A DNA stretch of 37,626 nucleotides from Mycobacterium interjectum (GCA_002102225.1 LQPB01000068.1:1-37626); one strand, 5' to 3'. Positions 26,478-33,730 are shown, numbered from the stretch's first letter. The notes: generated by a model from the sequence alone, not told the origin. A program made the numbers and translations.

Positions 26478-27986
26478 TTACTGAAAATCATTTTCATTAT
26501 CAACTCGGTCGTGCTCCCAGGTGCCCGGCACCATCGGGATCGTTGGGCCGCCGCCGAACTCGTCGCCGGGGAGGGTGGCCAACCCCGCCGCCGCGGCGGC
26601 CTCCTGGCGCGCGGTTCCGGCGAAACCCAGGGGACCTGCGCCATGTTCGGACGCGACGGCCGCGGGCGCGGCGAGACCGGGCTCTTCGTCCGTCTCCCAC
26701 TCCGGGTCTACGTACTCGTACCGATAGCCGCGGTGGTGGTCGTTCATCGCAGCCCGCCGCCGGCGAGCCCGTTGCTGTTCTCGGGCCGCCGCCCCGGCGG
26801 CGGCCGCGGCCGCGGCGCTATCGGGTTCGGGCGCCTTGCGCTGAGCGCCGGTGCCCGTCCCGGTGCTCGACCCGATGGTCGGGCCGCCCACCAGGTAAGG
26901 AAACGCGCCCCCGGCGCCGCCCGCCGGGGGCGGCGGGGCGCCGGCCGCCACCGACGCCGGTGCCGGAGCGGCAGCCGCGGCCGGAGCCGAGGAGGGCGCC
27001 GAGCCCGGGGAGGAGGCAACACTCACGGCCGGCGAGCTACTCACCACCGGCGCGCCGACGGTGTCCGGGATGGGCGCGGCCGCCACCGGGGCCGCGACGG
27101 GTTGAATCCCGGCCAGCCCACCAAGGCCCGCGAAGCCGGCCGCGAAGCCGGGGGTGACCGCCGTCCAAGCGAGCACGAGCGGCACGATCGTCTGCAACTG
27201 CGGAAAGGTGTCGAGCACTTCGCCCAAGTGCGTCGTCTCGTCGGCGATGAGCGCCGGGATGTCCGACTCGATCTGCGATATCGACTGCGCGGGATTCTCG
27301 GGGAATTCCTCGATGTCCCGGCCCAGGGTCTGAAAGATCTCGAGGAACCGGTTCTCCCACCAGCTCAGCTGCGTCGGGTCGCCCGAATCGTCGTCGACGA
27401 TGTCGCCGCTGTCGCCGGTGTCGCTGCCGTCGCTGTTGTCGTCGGCGGCGTGCAGGATCTGCGGCGCGGCGTCGGTCTGCGGCGCCGATGCCACCGCGGT
27501 GCCGGCGACGGTCTGGTAGGTGGCCATCGTGGTGGCCGCCTGGACCCACATCCGCACGTAGTCGGCCTCGTTGAGCGCGATGGGAATGGTGTTGATGCCG
27601 AAGAAGTTTGTCGCCAGCAGTACCCCGTGGATCGTGTGATTGGCGGCCAGCTCCAGCAGCGTGGGCATAGCGGCCAGCGCCGCGGTGTAGGCCGTAGCGG
27701 CGGTCTCGTGCTGGGCGGCCGCCGCGGCGCTGTTGGCGCTGGCCCGCATCAGCCACGCTAGATACGGCGCGTGCGCGGCCACGTACTGCTCGGCGGTCGG
27801 CCCCTCCCACGCCCCGGCCTGCACGGCGGCCAGGATCCCGGTCAGTTCGTCGGCCACCGAGGCGTAGCTTGCGCTCAGCGAATTCCATCCCGCGGCGGCG
27901 GCCAGCAGGCCGCCGGGGCCGGGGCCGCTGCTCAGCTGGGCCGAATGCACCTCCGGGGGCAACGCCATCCACACCGGCGCGGTCAT
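26478..27986 (-). CDS. PPE-PPW protein upstream of ESX-3, with Asp-rich insert
   Basis: The 502-residue PPE protein (MTAPVWMALPPEVHSAQL) has the AWEGPTAEQY turn and the PPW-type C-terminus (GFAGTA, PMVPGTW). Residues 113-155 are almost identical to PPE4 (ATNFFGIN, IPIALNEADYVRMWVQAATTM), showing a recent common origin. Residues 182-203 form an Asp-rich segment with ten Asp in 22 positions, absent from PPE4 and placed just after the PPE domain. The final codons (NENDFQ) are written by a Zur operator. The ATG is preceded by AAGGAG. In M. tuberculosis PPE3 (Rv0280) lies near this place but on the other side of the methyltransferase. No PE gene is adjacent; it may use PE5 or a distant PE partner. 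Confidence 0.92.
   Translation of the reverse strand: MTAPVWMALPPEVHSAQLSSGPGPGGLLAAAAGWNSLSASYASVADELTGILAAVQAGAWEGPTAEQYVAAHAPYLAWLMRASANSAAAAAQHETAATAYTAALAAMPTLLELAANHTIHGVLLATNFFGINTIPIALNEADYVRMWVQAATTMATYQTVAGTAVASAPQTDAAPQILHAADDNSDGSDTGDSGDIVDDDSGDPTQLSWWENRFLEIFQTLGRDIEEFPENPAQSISQIESDIPALIADETTHLGEVLDTFPQLQTIVPLVLAWTAVTPGFAAGFAGLGGLAGIQPVAAPVAAAPIPDTVGAPVVSSSPAVSVASSPGSAPSSAPAAAAAPAPASVAAGAPPPPAGGAGGAFPYLVGGPTIGSSTGTGTGAQRKAPEPDSAAAAAAAGAAAREQQRARRRRAAMNDHHRGYRYEYVDPEWETDEEPGLAAPAAVASEHGAGPLGFAGTARQEAAAAAGLATLPGDEFGGGPTIPMVPGTWEHDRVDNENDFQ
26482..26499. promoter_or_regulatory. Zur operator inside the 3' end of the PPE gene, upstream of eccA3
   Basis: TGAAAATCATTTTCATTA contains the perfect 7-1-7 palindrome TGAAAATCATTTTCA (26482-26496). 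The same 18 bases occur at 33705-33722. It encodes the last residues of the PPE protein and ends just before its stop codon, 178 bp upstream of the eccA3 start. By analogy with M. tuberculosis, where Zur (FurB) represses ESX-3 from a site before eccA3, it should make the operon zinc-responsive. Confidence 0.85.
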
Positions 27987-28092
27987 AGCAACGACTCCTT
28001 ACCGATCGGGCTGGATCAAACGGCCGCCTGGGCTGTTGGCGGCGTCACGAGCCCGCAGGTAGTAGTCGGTGGCGAGTGGGGAAAAGTTCCCG

Positions 28093-28998
28093 TCAGTCCT
28101 TGACGGCGCTCACCAGCGTGTTACGGGCGATCATCGGCCCCGCCTCGGTGTCCGGACCGGGCACCGGCCGGCCGACCTGCCGCAGGTAATCGGCCAGCGG
28201 CGTGCCCACGGCGGTCCAGCCACGCTGTCCGAACCACTCAGTGGCCGGCGCGTGGCGCTCGTTGTAGACCAACCGAAAGAACAGGCGCTGGTCGCCCTGG
28301 GCGGCGGCCGCGCGTTCCTCCTCGACCGCGGCCTCGAACTCGTCCGGCTCGAGGGGAGCGCCGTCTTCGATCGCGACGTGGCTGCCGTGACCGGCCAGGC
28401 CGTCGATGCCGGTGAACAGCTGCTCCTGGGCGGCGGCCGGCAGGTAGATCAGCAGGCCCTCGGCGATCCAGGCGGACGGCTTGGCCACATCAAAACCGTT
28501 GTCGCGCAAGGCTTGTGGCCAATCGTCCCGGAGGTCGACGGCGATTTCGCGGCGCTTGGCACGCGGCTGGGCGCCGTGGCCGGCGAGCACCTCGCGCTTG
28601 AAGTCCAGGACCTGCGGGCGGTCCAGTTCGAAGATCGTGGTCCCCGCCGGCCAGTCCAGCCGGTAGGCGCGCGAGTCCAGGCCCGCCGCCAGGATGACCA
28701 CTTGTCGTACGCCCGCGTCGGCCGCACGGCGGAAGTATTCGTCGAAGTACCGGGTGCGGGCGCCCTGGAAGTTGACGAAGTGCTCGCCGAAGTCGGCGCT
28801 TTTCAGCGGATGGTCGGGGTCCTTGCCGTCGAGGACGTCGGCCGAGTGACCGCCGACGGCGCGGCAGAACAGCTCCGCGTACGGGTCGATCGCCAGCGGG
28901 TCGGGCTTCTGCGCCTCCAGCGCTCGCGCGGTGGCCACAAACAGCGCGGTCGAACCGACACTCGTTGTGATGTCCCAGGTATCACCTTCGCTACGCAC
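28093..28998 (-). CDS. SAM-dependent methyltransferase, Rv0281-like
   Basis: The 301-residue protein belongs to the mycobacterial S-adenosylmethionine-dependent methyltransferase family related to leucine carboxyl methyltransferases (TIGR00027/PpmP-like). Key stretches are TWDITTSVGSTALFVA, DPYAELFCRAVGG, ARTRYFDEYFRRA, VVILAAGLDSRAYRLDWP (SAM site) and IFELDRPQVLDFK. The substrate is unknown; O-methylation of a lipid or small acid is possible. The GTG at 28998 begins VRSEGDTWD, matching Rv0281, and lies seven bases after a TAGTGT -10 element. The gene precedes the PPE gene by 106 bp and is divergent from znuA. Confidence 0.88.
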   Translation of the reverse strand: MRSEGDTWDITTSVGSTALFVATARALEAQKPDPLAIDPYAELFCRAVGGHSADVLDGKDPDHPLKSADFGEHFVNFQGARTRYFDEYFRRAADAGVRQVVILAAGLDSRAYRLDWPAGTTIFELDRPQVLDFKREVLAGHGAQPRAKRREIAVDLRDDWPQALRDNGFDVAKPSAWIAEGLLIYLPAAAQEQLFTGIDGLAGHGSHVAIEDGAPLEPDEFEAAVEEERAAAAQGDQRLFFRLVYNERHAPATEWFGQRGWTAVGTPLADYLRQVGRPVPGPDTEAGPMIARNTLVSAVKD

Positions 28999-29005
28999 CC
29001 AATCG

Positions 29006-29011
29006 ACACTA
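29006..29011 (-). promoter_or_regulatory. -10 element TAGTGT of a leaderless promoter
   Basis: On the minus strand TAGTGT (TANNNT consensus) is followed by exactly seven bases and the GTG at 28998 of the methyltransferase. This predicts a leaderless mRNA and fixes the start codon. Confidence 0.5.
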
Positions 29012-29046
29012 CGCGGCCAACAAATCCGCCCAGCCCCTCGCGGACC

Positions 29047-29071
29047 CATAATGAAAACGGTTATCGTTTCC
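29047..29071. promoter_or_regulatory. Degenerate Zur-type operator overlapping the znuA promoter
   Basis: CATAATGAAAACGG followed by TTATCGTTTCC contains TGAAAACGGTTATCG (29052-29066), which matches the 15-base Zur site at 11 positions. GAAAACG and CGTTTCC also form an imperfect inverted repeat with a five-base spacer. TATCGT (29062-29067) is followed by exactly seven bases and the GTG at 29075, a leaderless-promoter layout, so a repressor bound here would cover the -10 element. Confidence 0.55.
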
Positions 29072-29074
29072 CGT

Positions 29075-30040
29075 GTGAGTCTCTTTGCGCTCCCACCCCT
29101 CCGCCCATGGGTCGCCGCCGCGCTGACCCTCGTCGTGGCGGGCTGTTCGACGAACCAAGCCAAACCTTCATCGCCGCCCGGCGCCGGCACGCCCGCAACC
29201 ATTCGCGGCGCCGCCGGGGCGTCCTGCCCGACCGCCCCGGTCGCCGTAGTAGTCAGCGTGGATCAGTGGGGCGATATCGTCTCGGAACTGGCCGGCGCAT
29301 GCGGGATGGTCAAAACGGTGCTGGCCAGCTCATCCGTGGACCCGCACGACTACGAACCGTCACCGGCGGATGCCGAATCCTTCGCGGGCGCCAAACTTGT
29401 CGTCGTCAACGGGGCTGGTTACGACTCGTGGGCCTCCAGGCTGGCCGCCAGCTCCGCGGGCGGCGCACACGTGGTGAGTGCCGCTGAAGTCACGAGGACT
29501 CCGGACGGCGCCAATCCGCATTTGTGGTATCTCCCGTCGGCGGTGACCGCCGTCGCCGACGCCGTGAGCGCCGAGTTGCGCAAGGTCGACCCGCAAGCCG
29601 GTGACTACTTCAACCAGCGCCGCTCGGAATTCATCGCGGCGATTGCGCCTTACACCGGCCTGATCGGCAAGATCAAGGCCGCCGCGGCGGGCAAGTCGTA
29701 CGCGGCCACCGAGACAATCTTCGACTACCAAGCGCAGGCCCTGGGCCTCGTCGACAAGACCCCGGAGGGTTACCGGCGCGCGTCGGCCAACGATACGGAT
29801 CCGTCACCGGCAGACATCGACGCATTTCGCACCGCGCTGGCCGGGCGACGCGTCGACGTCCTGATCTACAACACCCAGACCGAAGGGTCGATCCCGCAGC
29901 AGATCCGTTCGGCTGCCGAACAAGCCGGGGTACCCGTCGTCAACATCACCGAGACCGTGCCGCCCGGGCAAACGTCCTTTGAGAGCTGGCAATATGCCCA
30001 GCTGGTCGCGGTGGGAAAGGCACTCGGTGTCTCGACCTGA
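29075..30040 (+). CDS. znuA: Zinc/manganese ABC transporter substrate-binding lipoprotein (ZnuA-like)
   Basis: The 321-residue cluster-9 metal-binding protein has a lipoprotein signal peptide ending LTLVVAGC (Cys24 lipidated). Two usual His ligands are visible, in VDPHDYEPSPAD and NPHLWYLPSA. The third position, often HDAF-like, reads ATETIFDYQAQALGL with no His, and there is no His-rich loop. Metal choice (Zn, Mn or Fe) is therefore open, though the context argues for zinc. The GTG at 29075 was chosen because of the leaderless promoter spacing. An ATG at 29051 would add eight residues but lies in the operator. It overlaps znuC by 14 bases. The M. tuberculosis counterpart is probably Rv2059. 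Confidence 0.88.
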   Translation: MSLFALPPLRPWVAAALTLVVAGCSTNQAKPSSPPGAGTPATIRGAAGASCPTAPVAVVVSVDQWGDIVSELAGACGMVKTVLASSSVDPHDYEPSPADAESFAGAKLVVVNGAGYDSWASRLAASSAGGAHVVSAAEVTRTPDGANPHLWYLPSAVTAVADAVSAELRKVDPQAGDYFNQRRSEFIAAIAPYTGLIGKIKAAAAGKSYAATETIFDYQAQALGLVDKTPEGYRRASANDTDPSPADIDAFRTALAGRRVDVLIYNTQTEGSIPQQIRSAAEQAGVPVVNITETVPPGQTSFESWQYAQLVAVGKALGVST

Positions 30041-30815
30041 GCCTCTCGCAACTACCACCGCGCTCGCATTCACCGACGTCAGCGCGGTACGCGGCGGACG
30101 GGTTATCTGGTCGCACGCCACCTTTGACGTGCCCGCCGGCGGCCTGGTCGCTGTCATCGGGCCCAACGGGTCCGGCAAAACCACCCTGCTCCAGGTGGTC
30201 CTGGGGCTGGTTTCGCCCGCGAGCGGTCACGTCGAGGTATTTGGCCGCCGCCCCGGCCAGGCCAACGACTGCATCGGCTACGTGCCGCAACACTATGCGG
30301 ACGGGTCGGGGGAGGCCGTGCGTGCCACCGACGTTGTGCTGCTCGGACTCACCGGGCGCCGGTGGGCTTTTGCGCGCAGCACCGCAGCCCAACGCCGCCA
30401 GGTCGATTGGGCACTGGCCGCCGTCGAAGCCACCGGAATCGCCGACCGGCGGCTGTCGACACTTTCCGGAGGGCAGCGCCAGCGCATCGCGATCGCCGCC
30501 GCTCTGGTGGCGCGCCCCCAAATGCTGATCCTCGACGAACCCCTGGCGTCACTGGATCTTCGCAGCCAGCGTGACATCGTCGCGCTGCTGGCCCGGCTGC
30601 ACGCCGAGTTGGGCGTGACGATCCTGGTGGTTTCTCATGACCTCAACCCGCTGCTGCCCATCCTCGACAGCGCGATCTATCTCCTCGACGGGCACCCTCA
30701 CTACGCACCCATCGACGATGTGGTGGACGATGCGCTGCTCACCCAGCTATACGGCATCCCGATCCAAGTCGCGCACACGTTGCAGGGGGACCGGTACATG
30801 AGGAGCGCACTGTGA
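30027..30815 (+). CDS. znuC: Metal ABC transporter ATPase (ZnuC-like)
   Basis: The 262-residue ABC ATPase has Walker A GPNGSGKTT (45-53), Q-loop VPQHYAD, signature LSGGQRQRIA (146-155), Walker B MLILDEPLASLD and H-loop His in VVSHDLNP. It energises import of the metal delivered by ZnuA through ZnuB. The GTG at 30027 follows GGGAAAGG by a suitable distance and overlaps the end of znuA. The C-terminus overlaps znuB as GTGA. The Asp/His-containing tail (DGHPHYAPIDDVVDD) is common in this family. Confidence 0.92.
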   Translation: MSRPEPLATTTALAFTDVSAVRGGRVIWSHATFDVPAGGLVAVIGPNGSGKTTLLQVVLGLVSPASGHVEVFGRRPGQANDCIGYVPQHYADGSGEAVRATDVVLLGLTGRRWAFARSTAAQRRQVDWALAAVEATGIADRRLSTLSGGQRQRIAIAAALVARPQMLILDEPLASLDLRSQRDIVALLARLHAELGVTILVVSHDLNPLLPILDSAIYLLDGHPHYAPIDDVVDDALLTQLYGIPIQVAHTLQGDRYMRSAL

Positions 30816-31741
30816 CCTCGTACGCCATAGCGTTTGGCTACCAACATAATTGGTGGCCGATTCTGACGTCGGCGTTCATGGGCAACGCTCTGATCGGCGG
30901 CACTATCGTCGCCTTGGCCGCGGGCCTGATCGGCTACTTTGTCGTCGTCCGACGTACCGCCTTCGCGGCCCACGCGTTGGCGCACATCGGATTTCCCGGC
31001 GCCACCGGCGCGGTCCTACTGGGCGTGCCCGTAGGCGTCGGGCTCGCGGTGTTCTGTGTCGGCGGGGCACTGGTCATCGGCGTGCTGGGCAAACGCGCCT
31101 CCGATCGCGAAGTGGTCACGGGGACGGTCCTGGCCATGGCGACCGGGGTAGGCCTGTTCTTCAGCTCGTTGGCCACCAAAAGCTCCAGCACCGTCACCAA
31201 CGTATTGTTCGGCAACCTGCTGGCCATCTCGCGCGATCAATTGGCGAGCTTCGCGGCACTGCTCGTGGTGCTGGGCCTCAGCGTCGCCATCATCTACCGA
31301 CCGCTGCTGTTCAGCTCCGTCAATGCCCTCGTCGCCGAGGCGAAAGGCGTTCCCGTGCGTGCGCTGTCGATGGTGTTCATGGTGCTGCTTGGCGTCACCG
31401 TGACCATGGCCGTACAGGCCGTCGGCACGCTGCTGTTGTTCGCGCTGGTCGTCACTCCCGCTGCTACCGCGATCATGCTGACGCCCCGCCCGGTGGTGGC
31501 CATGTGTGCCTCGGCGGCCATCAGCTTGGGCGCGGTGTGGTTCGGGCTCGGCGCGTCAGCGATGTTCAACCTGCCGCCGAGTTTCCCCATCGTCACGATC
31601 GCCTGCGCCGTCTGGTTAACCGTCTGGGCGAGCGACCGACGCCGACGTGGTTCCGGCCGGACAGTGAGTGAATCGGGCAGCGCGCCACCCGCCGTGACCG
31701 AGTCGACTACCAGGCCGAGTTCCGCTACGTCAGGGATGTGA
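30812..31741 (+). CDS. znuB: Metal ABC transporter permease (ZnuB-like)
   Basis: The 309-residue membrane protein of the ABC-3 (cluster 9) permease family has about eight hydrophobic helices between residues 20 and 270. These include IVALAAGLIGYFVVV, VGLAVFCVGGALVIGVLG, LLVVLGLSVAIIY, LSMVFMVLLGVTV and FPIVTIACAVWLTVW. The coupling segment RTAFAAHALAHIGFPGATGA is typical. The last 40 residues are hydrophilic, rich in Ser, Pro and Arg, and probably disordered. The GTG start overlaps the znuC stop (GTGA), so ATPase and permease are translationally coupled. The counterpart in M. tuberculosis is probably Rv2060. Confidence 0.92.
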   Translation: MTSYAIAFGYQHNWWPILTSAFMGNALIGGTIVALAAGLIGYFVVVRRTAFAAHALAHIGFPGATGAVLLGVPVGVGLAVFCVGGALVIGVLGKRASDREVVTGTVLAMATGVGLFFSSLATKSSSTVTNVLFGNLLAISRDQLASFAALLVVLGLSVAIIYRPLLFSSVNALVAEAKGVPVRALSMVFMVLLGVTVTMAVQAVGTLLLFALVVTPAATAIMLTPRPVVAMCASAAISLGAVWFGLGASAMFNLPPSFPIVTIACAVWLTVWASDRRRRGSGRTVSESGSAPPAVTESTTRPSSATSGM

Positions 31742-31777
31742 CGGCCATGCCGCGCGCCGAAAGGAGTTGTGTTTCCG

Positions 31778-32260
31778 GTGTCTTCGCTTTCTGAAAGCCC
31801 GCGGCGACGCTCCACGGCCAAGCAACGGGCCGTGCTGGAGGTCTTGCGGGAGCAGCAGAACTTCCGCAGCGCCCAGCAGCTTTATCTGGACGTTCGCCAG
31901 AAGCGGCAGCTCCGGATCGGTCTGACCAGCGTCTACCGCATCCTGCGCACGCTGGCCGACGACCGCATCGCCGAGACGCAGCGCGCCGAGGACGGCGAGA
32001 TCCTCTACCGCCTGCGTACCGGGACGGGTCACCGTCACTATCTGGTCTGTCGGCGGTGCGGCGCGGCCGTGGGATTCACCCCCGTCGAGGTCGAAGAGCA
32101 CACCCACCTCCTGAGCCGCCAACACCATTACACCGACGTCACTCACTACGTCGATCTCTACGGCATATGTCCGCTATGCCGGGCTGCCCCGGGATCCGAA
32201 CGCTCCGCGGGTCGACCGCATCCCGCCGCGCTTCATTCGGACGAGCGCCGGGCGCCGTAG
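31778..32260 (+). CDS. zur: Zur/FurB-type zinc-responsive repressor (second copy)
   Basis: The 160-residue Fur-family protein has a winged helix (FRSAQQLYLDVRQK, recognition helix GLTSVYRILRTLADD) and a dimerisation domain. Structural zinc cysteines are present as CRRC (91, 94) and CPLC (131, 134). His85 and His87 (GHRHYLVC), the EVEEHTH segment and His123 can form the second site. The Cys that in M. tuberculosis FurB (YRRCSEHHHH) belongs to the third, regulatory site is missing here (YRLRTGTGHRH). The GTG at 31778 was preferred because AAGGAG is 11 bases upstream; the GTG at 31769 is too close. It lies 36 bp after znuB. The 3' end overlaps rpmE2 on the other strand by 28 bp. The C-terminal 25 residues are an extra tail. 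Confidence 0.87.
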   Translation: MSSLSESPRRRSTAKQRAVLEVLREQQNFRSAQQLYLDVRQKRQLRIGLTSVYRILRTLADDRIAETQRAEDGEILYRLRTGTGHRHYLVCRRCGAAVGFTPVEVEEHTHLLSRQHHYTDVTHYVDLYGICPLCRAAPGSERSAGRPHPAALHSDERRAP

Positions 32261-32499
32261 CGGCGCCGGAATTTCTCCACTTGCCCGGCGGTGTCGACGA
32301 TGCGGCGCCCGCCGGTCCAGAACGGGTGTGAATCGGAGGTGACTTCGACGACGACGAGCGGATACGTTTCCGCCCCGTGCGGCGTCTGCCACTCGATGGT
32401 GCGCGAGCTGGTGAGGGTCGATCGGGTCAAAAACATCGCACCGGTGGTGGCGTCTTGGAAGACGACGGGGTGGTAGTCGGGGTGGATGCCGGGCTTCAT
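32233..32499 (-). CDS. rpmE2: Ribosomal protein L31 type B, zinc-free paralogue
   Basis: The 88-residue protein has type B L31 features (MKPGIHPDYHPVVFQDATTG, FLTRSTL and DSHPFWTG) and lacks the CxxC zinc motif of type A L31. Such C- paralogues replace the zinc-binding version when zinc is scarce and free the metal for other uses. It is the second gene after the CobW-like protein; ATG and TGA share one base (TGATG). The Zur operator at 33705-33722 should control both. The gene end lies opposite the end of zur, so the two messages are convergent with a 28-bp overlap. Confidence 0.93.
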   Translation of the reverse strand: MKPGIHPDYHPVVFQDATTGAMFLTRSTLTSSRTIEWQTPHGAETYPLVVVEVTSDSHPFWTGGRRIVDTAGQVEKFRRRYGARRSSE

Positions 32500-33692
32500 C
32501 AGCGGTCTCCGTCCTGGGTGTGCCGGGCGGGTGTGTCGTCGACGGCTTCCAGGGCCGTGCAGGGGTCTTCGTGCCAGTGGCCGAACGGGTCGTCGTAGTA
32601 AATCCAGTCCTGCGGGGACCGGTACTCCTCGTCGGTGAGCAGCGCGCCGTGCAGGCCGTCGAGAATGTCGGAAAGCTGGGCACCGCATAGCAGTACGGTC
32701 ATCGCCGTGTGTCGATCGCCGTACCTGTCGTCCCATCTCAGCTCGGCGAACGCGCGTCGCTCGGCGTCGATACCGGCCAGCTCGGCGGCCGTCAGGGCGG
32801 CGAGCCATTTGCCGGCGGAGCTCACCCGCAATCCGCCGCCGGCCGATTCCAACCACATCGCGTGCTCGGGTTGGCTGGCCAGCCAGAGCCGTCCCCGGGT
32901 TCGAATCACGCCGTCAAGCAGCAGGTCCACACAGGCGTGCAGACGCTGCGGATGAAAGGGGCGGCGGGAATTGAAGTCCACCAACGTGATCGGGCCACGG
33001 GAATCCAGTGGCGGCTCTCCGGCCAGCAGGGGACCGTGCGGATCATCGCTTCGTCCCCGCCTCGCGTCGGACGCCAGATTGTCCAAAGCGTGCTCGATGT
33101 CGTCGGGGCCTACTTGGATGCGCGCGCGAGGTGACAGGCGCCGCAGCACACCGGCCACGTGCGGGTCGGGTCGGTTGAGCACGACCACGTCGGCGAATTC
33201 GGCCTGACCGACCACCACCTGGGCCCGGGTGCGCCCGTCGTCGAGTTCGGCGTCGCCGAGCGCCTCGCCCAACCACGCCGATGAATCGACGCAGTTCACC
33301 ACGGCAGCGATCGACACGTCCGTGGCCGCCGGCCCGTCGACGTACCCCGGCGCCACCCGGATCCGGACATGGTTGATGGCCAGGCAGATTGGTTCGGGTT
33401 CCAGCCACGGCGCCAGGTGCACCACGACGCGGTCGATGTCGTCGCGGCGATGTAGCTGTCGCAGCAGCACGAGCAGGTCGTTGCGGATGGTGCACGACAC
33501 GCACCCGTGCGCGAGCTCGATCCCAGCCTCGGCCGTCGTCAACACCCGATGCTGCAGCATCGCCATCGTCCGGCGCACCACATGCCCGTCGAAACGATGC
33601 TCCACCACCAGCGTCCCGGGAGTGCGTAGCAGCGCCCCCACGACCGGATCGGTGCCGGCCTGGCCGGCGACGAGGATGACGGGCGTCCGCAT
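32499..33692 (-). CDS. CobW/COG0523-like protein with degenerate P-loop, Rv0106-like
   Basis: The 397-residue protein aligns with the CobW/COG0523 metallochaperone family. It has C64-V-S-C67 in AHGCVSCTIRNDLL (the family CxCC region) and VDGPAATDVSIAAVVNCVDS, and its C-terminal domain includes RPFHPQRLHA and RTRGRLWLAS. The N-terminus MRTPVILVAGQAGTDPVVGALL stands where GFLGAGKTTLL is expected, so the Gly-Lys-Thr nucleotide loop is lost. LNRPD replaces NKxD. As I recall it, the M. tuberculosis homologue Rv0106 has the same loss. A zinc delivery role under scarcity is plausible but GTP hydrolysis is doubtful. The ATG at 33692 follows GGGGGAG. It is coupled to rpmE2. Confidence 0.88.
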   Translation of the reverse strand: MRTPVILVAGQAGTDPVVGALLRTPGTLVVEHRFDGHVVRRTMAMLQHRVLTTAEAGIELAHGCVSCTIRNDLLVLLRQLHRRDDIDRVVVHLAPWLEPEPICLAINHVRIRVAPGYVDGPAATDVSIAAVVNCVDSSAWLGEALGDAELDDGRTRAQVVVGQAEFADVVVLNRPDPHVAGVLRRLSPRARIQVGPDDIEHALDNLASDARRGRSDDPHGPLLAGEPPLDSRGPITLVDFNSRRPFHPQRLHACVDLLLDGVIRTRGRLWLASQPEHAMWLESAGGGLRVSSAGKWLAALTAAELAGIDAERRAFAELRWDDRYGDRHTAMTVLLCGAQLSDILDGLHGALLTDEEYRSPQDWIYYDDPFGHWHEDPCTALEAVDDTPARHTQDGDR

Positions 33693-33704
33693 CGCTCCCC
33701 CTTT

Positions 33705-33722
33705 TGAAAATCATTTTCATTA
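33705..33722 (-). promoter_or_regulatory. Zur operator of the cobW-like/rpmE2 operon
   Basis: TGAAAATCATTTTCATTA contains the perfect 7-1-7 palindrome TGAAAATCATTTTCA (33705-33719). It lies 12 bp before the ATG of the CobW-like gene, between its start and a shared -10 region. It is identical over 18 bases to the site before eccA3. Confidence 0.88.
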
Positions 33723-33730
33723 GCGCCACC

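Noticed and set aside
26745..27010. GCC/GCG-rich repeats in the PPE genes as possible DNA repeats
   Set aside because: They are Ala/Pro-rich low-complexity codons of PPE proteins without a regular repeat unit.
28931..29074. Longer N-terminus for ZnuA starting at 28931 or 29051
   Set aside because: The first would run through the divergent methyltransferase start and the promoter. The second starts inside the operator. The GTG at 29075 keeps a full lipoprotein signal.
28999..29202. Extension of the methyltransferase to 29202
   Set aside because: It would overlap the znuA signal peptide on the other strand. The GTG at 28998 matches the family N-terminus.
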